From: Shimia thalassica
GTDB lineage: Bacteria > Pseudomonadota > Alphaproteobacteria > Rhodobacterales > Rhodobacteraceae
Assembly: GCF_001458215.1 (NCBI RefSeq)
Contig: NZ_CYTW01000007.1
Coordinates: forward strand, 124,001 to 188,000
DNA: 64,000 bases
Direction of reading: 5' to 3'
Of this stretch, positions 17,559 to 25,825 are shown piece by piece. The position numbers were made by a program, and so were the translations under genes. Under the pieces are notes generated by a model. The model ran no database searches, was not told the DNA's origin, and saw nothing but the letters and a program-made list of their open reading frames with translations. Numbering within the stretch: position 1 is the stretch's first letter; each line of letters opens with the position of its first letter.

Positions 17559-19013
17559 CTATTTCAGAGCCCCTGCAATGAGGGCAACGCCTTCGGGGAT
17601 ACGCTCGACCGGAATCGAAGAGTAGGCCAGACGATAGAATTCGCGGGGGCGACCGCTTCCGTTAAAGAATTGGCGGCCCGGTTCAATCAGAACACCTTTG
17701 TGATGCAACTGGGCTGCGAGGCGCTCGGTGTCGATACCTTTGGGGGCTTGCATCCAAAACGATGACCCACCGTGCGCGCCCTGACCCGCAATCTTGAGCC
17801 CGTGTTGATCAATGGCGTCCTGCATGACAGCCCGCCGTTTGCGTAGGGCTTCGCGGATTCGCCTGATCAGCGCATCATAATGCCCCAAGGACAGAAAATA
17901 GGCGGCGGTGCGCTGGATGTGTCCCGGTGGGTGGCGCAAAACACTCGCCCGCAGTGCGCGCGCTTCGCGGATAAAGCTCTCAGATCCGACAAGATAGCCA
18001 AGGCGAAGTCCCGGAAAGACAGACTTGGAAAAGCTTCCAACATAAATGACGCGCCCGTCGGTATCGAGCGACTTGAGCGCGGGCGACGGCGCATCAAGAA
18101 AGGACATCTCGAATTCATAATCGTCTTCGACGATCAAGGCATCCAGTTCGCGCGCCCGTTCGAGCAACGCGTGCCGGCGCATCATCGGCATTGTCGCGGT
18201 TGTCGGGCATTGGTGGCTGGGCGTTGTGAAAATGACATCGGTTTGCGGCGGAATTGACTCGGGCTGCAGGCCATCCCGATCCACCGGCAAAGGCGCCAGA
18301 TGGCAGCGGGACTGTGTGAGGATGTCGCGAAGGGCGTGATAACAAGGGTCTTCAATGGCCGCCATGCGGCGCTGGGTCAAAAGAACCTGAGCAGCAAGCC
18401 AAAGCGCATTTTGCGCACCAAGGGTGATCAGGATTTCTTCGGGGCGGGCGATGATCCCGCGTCGCGGCAACGTGTTGCGCGCAATGAACTCGACAAGGCG
18501 CGGATCGTCCTGATCATAGTAATCCGTAGTAAGGGCGGTGAAATCCTTTTGACCCAAGGCTTGCAAGGCGCACAGACGCCAGTTTGCGTGATCGAACAAG
18601 GTCGGGTCCGTCTGCCCATAGATAAAGGGGTATCGAAAGCTCGCCCAGTTTTGGGGTTTTTCGGGCGTGTCCCCCCCTGTAAAGCGACGGCCGATTGCGC
18701 GCGACCAGTCTACCTTGTCTTCGCCCCGTTGCGGCGGTGAAAAGTTCGGAGGCACAGGGGCGTTTTCGGAAACATAGTAGCCGGATCGCCCCCGTGAATC
18801 GAGGTAATCGTTCGCCAGAAGCTCGGTATAGGCCAGCGTGACCGTGATGCGGGAAATACCCAGATGGCTTGCAAGTTTTCGTGTAGAGGGCAGGCGTTCA
18901 CCACGCCGGAAGCGGCCCGACAAAATGCCCTCTGCAATCATCTGTTGGATCTGCGACTGCAGGGTGCCTTGGAACTGGGGGTTCAAAAAGAACGTTTCAA
19001 CAGAGATCGCCAT
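17559..19013 (-). CDS. tauR: TauR, MocR-type regulator of taurine genes
   Basis: A 484-residue fusion of a GntR winged helix (about 18-80; RLPSTRKLASHLGISRITV) and a class I aminotransferase-like domain. The PLP lysine is Lys330 in GSFSKSVFPGLRLGY. MocR proteins bind PLP to sense amines; TauR activates tpa and xsc with taurine. Its placement between xsc and tpa plus three matching operators supports the name. One operator lies 14 bases upstream of its own start, suggesting autoregulation. The start at 19013 gives the usual MocR length. Confidence 0.92.
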   Translation of the reverse strand: MAISVETFFLNPQFQGTLQSQIQQMIAEGILSGRFRRGERLPSTRKLASHLGISRITVTLAYTELLANDYLDSRGRSGYYVSENAPVPPNFSPPQRGEDKVDWSRAIGRRFTGGDTPEKPQNWASFRYPFIYGQTDPTLFDHANWRLCALQALGQKDFTALTTDYYDQDDPRLVEFIARNTLPRRGIIARPEEILITLGAQNALWLAAQVLLTQRRMAAIEDPCYHALRDILTQSRCHLAPLPVDRDGLQPESIPPQTDVIFTTPSHQCPTTATMPMMRRHALLERARELDALIVEDDYEFEMSFLDAPSPALKSLDTDGRVIYVGSFSKSVFPGLRLGYLVGSESFIREARALRASVLRHPPGHIQRTAAYFLSLGHYDALIRRIREALRKRRAVMQDAIDQHGLKIAGQGAHGGSSFWMQAPKGIDTERLAAQLHHKGVLIEPGRQFFNGSGRPREFYRLAYSSIPVERIPEGVALIAGALK

Positions 19014-19026
19014 GTCACACGATAGA

Positions 19027-19058
19027 CTGGACTTAATTGCGTTGCAATCTGGTATGAT
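19027..19058 (+). promoter_or_regulatory. TauR-type site upstream of tauR
   Basis: An exact CTGGACTTAA at 19027-19036 followed 22 bases on by a degenerate copy, CTGGTATGAT (19049-19058). It begins 14 bases before the tauR start and points away from tauR. Position suggests autorepression by blocking the promoter or early transcription. The second copy alone would not be convincing. Confidence 0.6.
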
Positions 19059-19070
19059 GCGATTGCGATT

Positions 19071-19667
19071 TCACGATGTGGTGCGTGGCCGTTCGAGTTG
19101 CCAGGTCAGGTTGGCTTTTACTGCGGGCCATTCGTGCGGCAGGATGGAATAGACGGCTGTGTCGCGCAGTGTTCCGTTGGCCATGACCATGTGGTTGCGC
19201 AAGACACCGTCCAGTTTTGCGCCCAACCGTTCAATTGCACGGCGCGACTGGACGTTGACATAATGCGTCCGGAACTCGACCGCGATGCAGTCCAGCGTTT
19301 CAAATGCATGTTGCAACAACAAGAGTTTGCACTCTGTGTTCATCGGGCCGCGTTGCACTGATTTCCGGTACCACGTCGATCCGATTTCCAACCTGCGGTT
19401 TGAGGCGTCAATGTTCATATAGGTCGTCATGCCAACCGCTTTGCCTTCTGGATTCAGGATTGCAAACGGCAGCATTGATCCCGCGCTTTGCAAAGACAGG
19501 CGTCGGTCGATTTCCGCAGGCACCTCGGCAGGCGCAGGGATCATCGTGTACCACAACCGGTGCAGATCGCCATCTGCCGAAGCCTCGGCCAGATCAGGGG
19601 CATGGGCATGATCCAGTGGCGCAAGCGCGACATGGGTGCCCGAGAGGGAAAATGGAGCGGGCCACAT
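19071..19667 (-). CDS. GNAT-family N-acetyltransferase in the taurine locus
   Basis: A 198-residue RimJ/RimL-like acetyltransferase. The fold is suggested by LEIGSTWYRKSVQRGPMNTECKLLLL, read in short as beta4 IGSTWY followed by the acetyl-CoA loop, and by the C-terminal SRRAIERLGA helix. The start at 19667 (MWPAPF) is preceded by GAGGATG at some distance; the frame is open further upstream through the tpa terminator, which argues against a longer form. It sits between tpa and tauR on the same strand. Substrate unknown; its position invites a link to taurine or a related amine, but that is speculation. Confidence 0.75.
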   Translation of the reverse strand: MWPAPFSLSGTHVALAPLDHAHAPDLAEASADGDLHRLWYTMIPAPAEVPAEIDRRLSLQSAGSMLPFAILNPEGKAVGMTTYMNIDASNRRLEIGSTWYRKSVQRGPMNTECKLLLLQHAFETLDCIAVEFRTHYVNVQSRRAIERLGAKLDGVLRNHMVMANGTLRDTAVYSILPHEWPAVKANLTWQLERPRTTS

Positions 19668-19711
19668 GAAGAAGCATCCTCTTATCAACAATGTGAAACA
19701 GGGATGAAAGA

Positions 19712-19739
19712 AAAGCGGCCCTGACAAAGGGGCCGCTTT
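19712..19739 (-). terminator. Terminator after tpa
   Basis: A 10-base perfect stem (19712-19721 with 19730-19739) and 8-base loop, followed on the minus strand by TTTTCTTTC. It starts 29 bases after the tpa stop and separates tpa from the acetyltransferase and tauR. Confidence 0.8.
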
Positions 19740-19768
19740 CATACTTTTTCACCAAACCAATTTGGGTG

Positions 19769-21169
19769 TTAGCCAAATACTTTGGTCAAAGCTTTGTCCA
19801 CCGCATCGGTAATGGCATCGATGTCTTCTGCCGTCGCGATCAAAGCAGGCGAGAAACACAGAACATTGTTGCGACCGGGAATAGAGCGGTTGGCCGCGCC
19901 GATGATGACGCCTTGTGCGCCGCAATCAGCCACAACAGCCATAACGTCTTTTTCGTCGGCGGGTTCTTTGGTTTCGCGGTTTGTGACCAGTTCGGCGCCA
20001 AGGAACAGACCTTTGCCGCGAACGTCACCGATGATTTCGTGCTTTTCCATCAACGCCTGAAGATTGCCCATCATGCGCTCGCCCATGACGGTGCAGTTTT
20101 CGAGCAGGTTTTCCTCTTCGATGATGGCCATGTTTTCCAACGCGGCCGCGGGACCGGCTGTACAGCCGCCGAAAGTCGAGATGTCGCGGAAGTGGTTCAG
20201 CTTGTCATCGGGATTGTCTTTGAAGTGGGCAAAGACTTCCTCGGTGGTCACCATGCAGGCGATGGCCGCATATCCCGAAGCCACACCTTTTGCCATGGTC
20301 ACGAAATCAGGTTTGATTCCATAGTGTTGATAGCCAAACCATTCGGTGCCCGTGCGACCCACGCCACAGACCACTTCGTCGATGTGCAACAGAACATTGT
20401 ACTGTTTGCAGATCTCCTGAACGCGCTCCCAGTATCCTTCGGGCGCTTCGATCACGCCGCCACCTGCTGTGACAGGCTCGAGGCAAAGCGAGCCGACAGT
20501 TTCAGGGCCTTCACGCAGAATGACGTCCTCGATCTGGTTCGCTGCTGCGATTCCAAATTCGCGGCCCGACAAATGCTCGAGACCCAGCTCGTGCTTGCGG
20601 TATTCCATACAATGCGGCACGCGGACAAAATCTGGCGCGAAAGGACCGTACTGCATATTGCGTTCGTCCTGACCACCGGCCGACATCGCAGCAAGGGTCG
20701 ATCCGTGATAGTCACGGTCGCGATACAGAATTTTGGTTTTCTTGCCGCCATATTTTTTGTGCGCGATCTGGCGCACCATTTTAAAGGCCTTCTCGTTCGC
20801 TTCGGAACCAGAGTTGGTGTAGTAGACGCGGCTCATCCCGGGCATTTTGTCGATGAGTTTTTCTGCAAATAGCGCGCCGGGAATCGAGCCGCCGGAGTTT
20901 GCGAAATAGCAGACTTTCATCAGCTGGGCATGCACGGCGTCAGCGATTCGTTTGCGGCCATAGCCAACATTGACGGTCCAGACCGCCCCCGAGACAGCAT
21001 CAATGTATTCTTTGCCGTTTTGGTCCCAGACACGCATGTCTTTGCCTTCGATGATGATGCGGGGCTCACCTGTTTCAAAGGGTTTGTGTTGGGTCAGGTG
21101 ATGCCAAACATGGGCCTTGTCTGCCGAGACAACTCGTTCGAGATCATTTTTGTTAAAGTTGCCGTCCAT
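19769..21169 (-). CDS. tpa: Taurine-pyruvate aminotransferase
   Basis: A 466-residue class III PLP aminotransferase that converts taurine and pyruvate to sulfoacetaldehyde and alanine. The PLP lysine is Lys294 in TMAKGVASGY; phosphate-group binding NSGSEANEKAF and the LHIDEVVCGVGRTG aspartate region are clear. The start at 21169 (MDGNFNKNDL) follows GAGGTG and matches Tpa proteins from memory; an upstream ATG at 21193 (MKQYRG) is possible. It is divergent from tauABC, sharing the region with the TauR site at 21280. The alanine made must be recycled by an enzyme not in this window. Confidence 0.96.
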   Translation of the reverse strand: MDGNFNKNDLERVVSADKAHVWHHLTQHKPFETGEPRIIIEGKDMRVWDQNGKEYIDAVSGAVWTVNVGYGRKRIADAVHAQLMKVCYFANSGGSIPGALFAEKLIDKMPGMSRVYYTNSGSEANEKAFKMVRQIAHKKYGGKKTKILYRDRDYHGSTLAAMSAGGQDERNMQYGPFAPDFVRVPHCMEYRKHELGLEHLSGREFGIAAANQIEDVILREGPETVGSLCLEPVTAGGGVIEAPEGYWERVQEICKQYNVLLHIDEVVCGVGRTGTEWFGYQHYGIKPDFVTMAKGVASGYAAIACMVTTEEVFAHFKDNPDDKLNHFRDISTFGGCTAGPAAALENMAIIEEENLLENCTVMGERMMGNLQALMEKHEIIGDVRGKGLFLGAELVTNRETKEPADEKDVMAVVADCGAQGVIIGAANRSIPGRNNVLCFSPALIATAEDIDAITDAVDKALTKVFG

Positions 21170-21575
21170 TGGGACACCTCTGTATTGTTTCATGTGCATT
21201 TCTGCGGTTTCAAACGAAAACAACCGGGAGAATCCGGTTAGAACTTTCAGTTATCCTCGCCAAAATTTCGGGCAATTCGATAGGGCCAGTATGCTCTTGA
21301 TATAAGTCCAGTTCGAGGCGCGGTATCGGCAGGAAACCTTCCAAGATCTGGCTAAATTATTGCAAACATGATTTTTTTCCTTACGCTTTCCGTCACAGGG
21401 CATTTGATAACCGACAGGTGTTTCGCATTTGGGCAAAAAAAAGAATTGCCCGCGCGCTGCATTTTCAATCGAATTGTCTTGCGAAGGTGCGGACCCTTCA
21501 TGCTGCGTTACAAAAGGCCAAGACCTAACGGGGCAAACAACAAAGAAGCCGCAGTTCAACACGGGAGAACACAGA
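21170..21575. other. Divergent control region between tpa and tauA
   Basis: This 406-base stretch has no convincing gene. It holds the TauR-type direct repeat at 21280-21311, 111-142 bases from the tpa start and 265-296 bases from the tauA start. A runs of A (21434-21442 area) and a partial CTGG-type match at 21348-21357 are also present. The region most likely contains both promoters; I cannot place -10/-35 boxes with confidence. Confidence 0.6.
21280..21311 (-). promoter_or_regulatory. TauR operator between tpa and tauA
   Basis: Read on the minus strand: CTGGACTTAT (21311-21302), 12 bases, then CTGGCCCTAT (21289-21280). Except for the last base of each repeat and one base of spacing this duplicates the xsc operator, including the odd GGCCC centre of the second half. 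It points toward tpa and may also serve tauABC. Confidence 0.75.
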
Positions 21576-22577
21576 ATGACATTGAAACATAAACTTACAG
21601 GCGCGGCGACGGCTCTGGCTTTGATCTCAGGTGCACAAGCTGCCCTGGCGGCCGACGAGCTGACAGTTGCATATTTCCTCGAATGGCCGATGCCATTCCA
21701 ATACGCCAAAGTCATGGGCACCTATGAAGAGGCAATGGGCACCAAGATCAATTGGGTCAGCTTTGACACAGGCACCGCGATGAGCGCGGCAATGGCCTCC
21801 GGCGATGTGCACATCTCGGTCAGCCAAGGTGTTCCGCCTTTCGTGGTCGCAGCATCTGCAGGCCAAGACATCCAGATCGTAGACGTCGCGGTGAGCTACT
21901 CTGACAACGATAACTGCGTTGTGGCTTCTGGTCTGGAAATCGACAAGATGAGCGCGGGCGAACTGGCCGGCAAAAAAGTTGCGGTGCCTCTGGGTACGGC
22001 AGCACACTATGGTTTCCTGAGCCAGATGAACCACTTTGGTGTGGACGTGGCGAGCATGGAAGTCGTGGACATGGCACCCGCAGAAGGCGCTGCAGCGCTG
22101 GCGCAGGGTTCTTTGGACATGGCCTGTGGTTGGGGTGGTGCGCTGCGCCGCATGAAAGAGCACGGTAACATCCTTTTGACTGGCGCAGAGAAAGAAGAGC
22201 TGGGCATTCTGGTGTTTGACGCCACGACCGCACCGGCATCGTTCATCGCCGAAGAGGGTGATTTGCTGGCGAAGTTCCTGAAAGTGACTGCAGACGCAAA
22301 CGCAATGTGGGCCGACGAAGCCAACCACGCGAAAATGCTGCCTGTGATCGCGAAAGACGCGGGTATGGATGATGAAGCAACCGCATCCACACTGGCGACC
22401 TTCAAGTTCCCGACCATTGATGAACAGCTGAGCGGTGCTTGGTTGGGCGGCACAGCCCAAGAGTTCATGAAAGGCGTTGCAGGCGTGTTTGTGGGCGCGG
22501 GATCTATCCCAAGTGCGCTGGACAGCTATGACGGCACCGTAAACCAAGGTCCGTTGGAAGCTGCCAAAGGCATGTAA
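21576..22577 (+). CDS. tauA: TauA, periplasmic taurine-binding protein
   Basis: A 333-residue ABC substrate-binding protein with a Sec signal peptide of about 25 residues (ALISGAQAALA), then ADELTVAYFLEWPMPFQYAK, typical of taurine-binding proteins of this group. It captures taurine for TauBC. GGGAG stands 8 bases before the ATG; the frame is open upstream but the longer form would hide the signal peptide. A hairpin with a T-run follows directly, which probably keeps tauA more abundant than tauB and tauC. Confidence 0.93.
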   Translation: MTLKHKLTGAATALALISGAQAALAADELTVAYFLEWPMPFQYAKVMGTYEEAMGTKINWVSFDTGTAMSAAMASGDVHISVSQGVPPFVVAASAGQDIQIVDVAVSYSDNDNCVVASGLEIDKMSAGELAGKKVAVPLGTAAHYGFLSQMNHFGVDVASMEVVDMAPAEGAAALAQGSLDMACGWGGALRRMKEHGNILLTGAEKEELGILVFDATTAPASFIAEEGDLLAKFLKVTADANAMWADEANHAKMLPVIAKDAGMDDEATASTLATFKFPTIDEQLSGAWLGGTAQEFMKGVAGVFVGAGSIPSALDSYDGTVNQGPLEAAKGM

Positions 22578-22594
22578 TCACGACGTGTGATTCA

Positions 22595-22628
22595 GGGCCG
22601 AGCGCGTATGGCGTGCCCGGCCCTTTTT
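22595..22628 (+). terminator. Attenuating terminator between tauA and tauB
   Basis: GGGCCG at 22595-22600 pairs with CGGCCC at 22618-22623, with further GC pairing inside, followed by TTTTT (22624-22628). A 6-base inverted repeat, AATCAC/GTGATT, lies just before it. Position between binding protein and transporter genes fits partial termination. Confidence 0.65.
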
Positions 22629-22703
22629 ATGAAACCAATCAAGATCAAGAGGCGGGAGAACCGTCGCGCCCACGCATGTTGGGCGGAAAGATTGATAGGG
22701 ACA

Positions 22704-23510
22704 ATGACCGGATTATCCATACAAAATCTGTCTATGCGTTTTGATTTGCCCAATGGTGGGCATGTTCAGGCGCTCAAGGACGTGAGCCTTGATTTGAAGC
22801 AGGGCGAATTGCTGAGCGTGCTGGGGCCGTCAGGCTGTGGCAAGACAACGCTTTTGAATATTGTTGCGGGCTTTCTAGCGCCAACCGAAGGGCAGATGAT
22901 CCTGAACGGGCACAATGTGACGGGTCCCGATGCGGAACGCGGCATGGTGTTTCAGCAAGGCGCGTTGTTTGAATGGATGAGCGTTCGTGACAACGTGAGC
23001 TTTGGCCCTGATATGAAGGGCATGCCCAAATCGGAAAGCGCGGAGATCGTAGATCACCTGCTGGATGTGGTGGGGCTGCAGGACTTCAAGGAAAAGATGG
23101 TTTACGAACTGTCCGGCGGTATGCAACAGCGCGTCGCACTGGCACGTTGTCTGGCCAATGATCCGGATGTGATCCTGATGGACGAACCGCTGGGCGCGTT
23201 GGATGCTTTGACACGCGAGAAGATGCAAAGCCTTGTTCTCAAGCTTTGGAAAGAAACCGGCAAGACGATCATCCTGATCACGCACTCGGTTGAAGAAGCC
23301 TTGTTGCTGGGCGAACGGTTGATCGTAATGGCACCGCGTCCGGGACGTATCCACAAGGAATATCGTTTGCCGTTTGCTGACATGGGCGTGGGCGCCGATT
23401 TGCGAGAAGTGAAAAAGCACCCCGATTATGCCCCGACACGCGAAGAGATCCTCAACATGATCTGGAACATGGAAGAAGAGATTATGGGCCGCACCGAGGA
23501 GAGCGCATAA
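22704..23510 (+). CDS. tauB: TauB, ATPase of the taurine ABC transporter
   Basis: A 268-residue ABC ATPase of the SsuB/TauB type. Walker A GPSGCGKTT at 41-49, signature LSGGMQQR at 136-143, Walker B VILMDE at 156-161 and the H-loop ILITHSVEEA are complete. The ATG at 22704 follows AGGGA; the frame is open earlier but that part overlaps the terminator. It energises taurine uptake together with TauC, whose gene starts one base after its stop. Confidence 0.94.
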   Translation: MTGLSIQNLSMRFDLPNGGHVQALKDVSLDLKQGELLSVLGPSGCGKTTLLNIVAGFLAPTEGQMILNGHNVTGPDAERGMVFQQGALFEWMSVRDNVSFGPDMKGMPKSESAEIVDHLLDVVGLQDFKEKMVYELSGGMQQRVALARCLANDPDVILMDEPLGALDALTREKMQSLVLKLWKETGKTIILITHSVEEALLLGERLIVMAPRPGRIHKEYRLPFADMGVGADLREVKKHPDYAPTREEILNMIWNMEEEIMGRTEESA

Positions 23511-23511
23511 T

Positions 23512-24849
23512 ATGGGACAGATTTTCTCAGATCTGGGTGGCGAACTTGTCACTCTCGTGATTTCGGTGCTGTCGGCGTTGCCCTACATCGCAATCTATGT
23601 GGCCGTGATCATGCTGGCCTACTTTATCTTCCATTTGGTGAAGCGGCGTCTGACGCCGGTGCACGATTACACCTCACTCAAAACCGTCACCTTTGGCGAT
23701 GAGAGTGCAGTTGTCTCCAACAAGGTTGCCTCGGTTGTTTCAATCGTTTTGATCTTTGTGATCTGGGGCAGCTTTACAGGGTCGGAATGGCTGCCGCGGT
23801 TCTTGCACGCACCAGGTCCGTTTGTGGGCGAAGCCAGCTTTACCTACACGGTCGAGACCGAAGACGGCACGCGCGATGATGCAACTGTCAGCGTTCTGGT
23901 ACACCCCAAGGGACAAAAGCCCGAGGCCCCGGTGGTCGCGCCGGGGGACGGGCTGGCGAAGAATGATTCGCTTGTTGTGCAATCCTATCGTTCGACCTTG
24001 CTTCGGTGGGATGCCAACGACGAGGTGACGCGCAAAGAAGGGGCCAAGGTTGTGGCCGTTGATGGCGAACCGATCAGTCGCGACAATGCTGTCGAGACAA
24101 AGATTGGCCGTGTCGCGTTGACGGACAAGGGTACTTTGAACTTTGCCCCTGCCACTGGCATGCAAATGGAGAGCATCTGGCTTCCTGCACCAGAGAGTGT
24201 CTGGCGTCGTCTGATCTCGGTCAGCCGTGACGGATATCAGAACGTCACCCTGTCAGAGCACCTGAGCTATTCCCTGTTTCGTGTGATTGTGGGCTTCGCG
24301 CTTGGCGCGATGGTCGGCATTCCTCTGGGCTATGCGATGGGGCTGAGCGATTGGGCGCGCGGATGGTTTGATCCGATTGTCGAATTCATGCGTCCTGTGC
24401 CACCACTTGCGTTGATTCCATTGGTGATCATTTGGGCCGGTATCGGGGAACAGGGTAAGATCATCCTGTTGTTCCTTGCGGCCTTGTGGATCATGGCGAT
24501 CGGGGCCCGATCCGGCGTATCGGGGGTGAATATCTCCAAGGTACACGCGGCGTATTCTTTGGGCGCAAACAAGCGTCAAATCCTGCGTCATGTCATCATT
24601 CCAAACTCGCTTCCTGAAATCTTCACGGCGGCGCGTGTTGCAATGGGCGTATGTTGGGGCACGGTTGTGGCTGCTGAACTGGTCGCCGCAGAAAAGGGTG
24701 TCGGTAAAATGATCGTCGCCGCGTCCAAGTTCCAAGACACAGACATCGTGTTGATGGGCATCATTCTGATTGGTGTCATCGGTTTTGGCATCGACATGAT
24801 GATGCGCTGGGCCGAGAAATACCTTGTGCCATGGAAAGGCAAAGGCTGA
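23512..24849 (+). CDS. tauC: TauC, taurine ABC permease with an extra N-terminal domain
   Basis: A 445-residue permease; ordinary TauC/SsuC proteins have about 250-280 residues. The C-terminal part (about 224-445) is a complete BPD permease with the EAA-type loop AYSLGANKRQILRHVIIPNSLPE. Before it come two membrane helices (about 21-43 and 72-90) and a beta-rich soluble insert (about 105-222) containing an acidic, Pro/Val-rich stretch. LPxxLHAPGPFVG near 94-105 and LPAPESVW at 224-231 look like the same junction motif twice, as if the insert split TM1 from the core. The insert should lie in the periplasm and might dock TauA. Confidence 0.9.
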   Translation: MGQIFSDLGGELVTLVISVLSALPYIAIYVAVIMLAYFIFHLVKRRLTPVHDYTSLKTVTFGDESAVVSNKVASVVSIVLIFVIWGSFTGSEWLPRFLHAPGPFVGEASFTYTVETEDGTRDDATVSVLVHPKGQKPEAPVVAPGDGLAKNDSLVVQSYRSTLLRWDANDEVTRKEGAKVVAVDGEPISRDNAVETKIGRVALTDKGTLNFAPATGMQMESIWLPAPESVWRRLISVSRDGYQNVTLSEHLSYSLFRVIVGFALGAMVGIPLGYAMGLSDWARGWFDPIVEFMRPVPPLALIPLVIIWAGIGEQGKIILLFLAALWIMAIGARSGVSGVNISKVHAAYSLGANKRQILRHVIIPNSLPEIFTAARVAMGVCWGTVVAAELVAAEKGVGKMIVAASKFQDTDIVLMGIILIGVIGFGIDMMMRWAEKYLVPWKGKG

Positions 24850-24873
24850 GATCAAAGCGATAACAGGCTTTTC

Positions 24874-24900
24874 AAGGGCGGTCTTCGGATCGCCCTTTTT
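24874..24900. terminator. Bidirectional terminator between tauC and luxR-type gene
   Basis: Stem 24874-24883 with 24888-24897 (one G-T pair) closed by a TTCG tetraloop and followed by TTT. It ends the tau operon, and in the other direction overlaps the stop region of the convergent regulator gene (stop at 24899). Confidence 0.85.
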
Positions 24901-25669
24901 ATTTGGATTGGTTCAAGAGAAACAGCTGGTTATAGCTCGCGGCCTTTGAAACGGCGTTTGCTGTGGTTTCCGCGTTGAGCGCCTCGCGTGCGAGCCTGAG
25001 ATGCTTTTCGATGGTCGACAGGCTGAGGTTCATCAAAAGGGCGATATCACGGGACGTTTTGCCATCGGCAACCCATTCCAGAACTTCGCGTTGACGCTGT
25101 GTCAGAGGCGTTCGTTGTCCGCCGTGCGGCAATGAGGTGATACGCAGATTCATCAGGTTGTTAAGGGTCTGAATCTCTTTCCCCTTTTTTTGCCAGAGGG
25201 CATCGACCTCTTGCTGACTAACGCCCTTCTGCGCACAAAGGCCAATAATCCCTATGTGGTTTTTGGCCGTTTTGGGAAACCGAAGGGTATAGCCGCTTTC
25301 GATGCCCCACTTCTTGCAAAGCTCGGCGTGTTTGCGGTCGGCGTCGCTAAGCTCGGCCAGGTCTTTCGCGGCATATCCGTCGCCCCAGCTTACGGCGCTT
25401 TGTCCTTCGACATAGGGCGCTCTGGATGTTTGTTTATAAAGTTCTTCACCCACAAAAACGTCTACGATTTCCCGGTCGTAGTTGGTCAAAAGCACCCAAT
25501 CCGCAGAGTCACCCCAGCCTTTTCCAACCTTGTCGACGCTGGAGACATAAAACAGCCTGTCGAATCCGTAGGACGCCATACACTGTTTGTGAACGGTCCA
25601 GACTTCGAGCATCGTCTTGGCATAGACGAGCTTTTCTGCGGCTTGATCAAAAGTAGAAATAGAAGACAT
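24899..25669 (-). CDS. LuxR-family regulator with divergent ligand domain
   Basis: A 256-residue protein with an N-terminal autoinducer-binding-like domain (about 1-175) and a C-terminal LuxR helix-turn-helix (LTQRQREVLEWVADGKTSRDIA, then LSTIEKHLRLAREAL, about 190-245). By eye, the tryptophan of SWGDGY is kept but the acidic residue usually before Pro in the acyl-homoserine-lactone pocket is Ala (SRAPYVEG), so a classical lactone ligand is doubtful. No luxI-type synthase is present. It lies convergent with tauC; involvement in taurine control is possible but unproven. Confidence 0.85.
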   Translation of the reverse strand: MSSISTFDQAAEKLVYAKTMLEVWTVHKQCMASYGFDRLFYVSSVDKVGKGWGDSADWVLLTNYDREIVDVFVGEELYKQTSRAPYVEGQSAVSWGDGYAAKDLAELSDADRKHAELCKKWGIESGYTLRFPKTAKNHIGIIGLCAQKGVSQQEVDALWQKKGKEIQTLNNLMNLRITSLPHGGQRTPLTQRQREVLEWVADGKTSRDIALLMNLSLSTIEKHLRLAREALNAETTANAVSKAASYNQLFLLNQSK

Positions 25670-25825
25670 TTAACTGACATAGTACAAAAAGAATGGAGCG
25701 ACACCTATCTACACATTGGCCCGACTACAATGCGCGGCGGGTGGGGCCCATTAGCACATCGTATGACGCCTGTTGTCATAACCTATGTGGACAGCCGATG
25801 CAGGCAGATGTAATCAGGCCCAACC

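Noticed and set aside
19766..20872. 368-codon plus-strand frame opposite tpa
   Set aside because: Mirror of a certain tpa gene and overlaps its terminator; His/Phe-rich composition typical of antisense frames.
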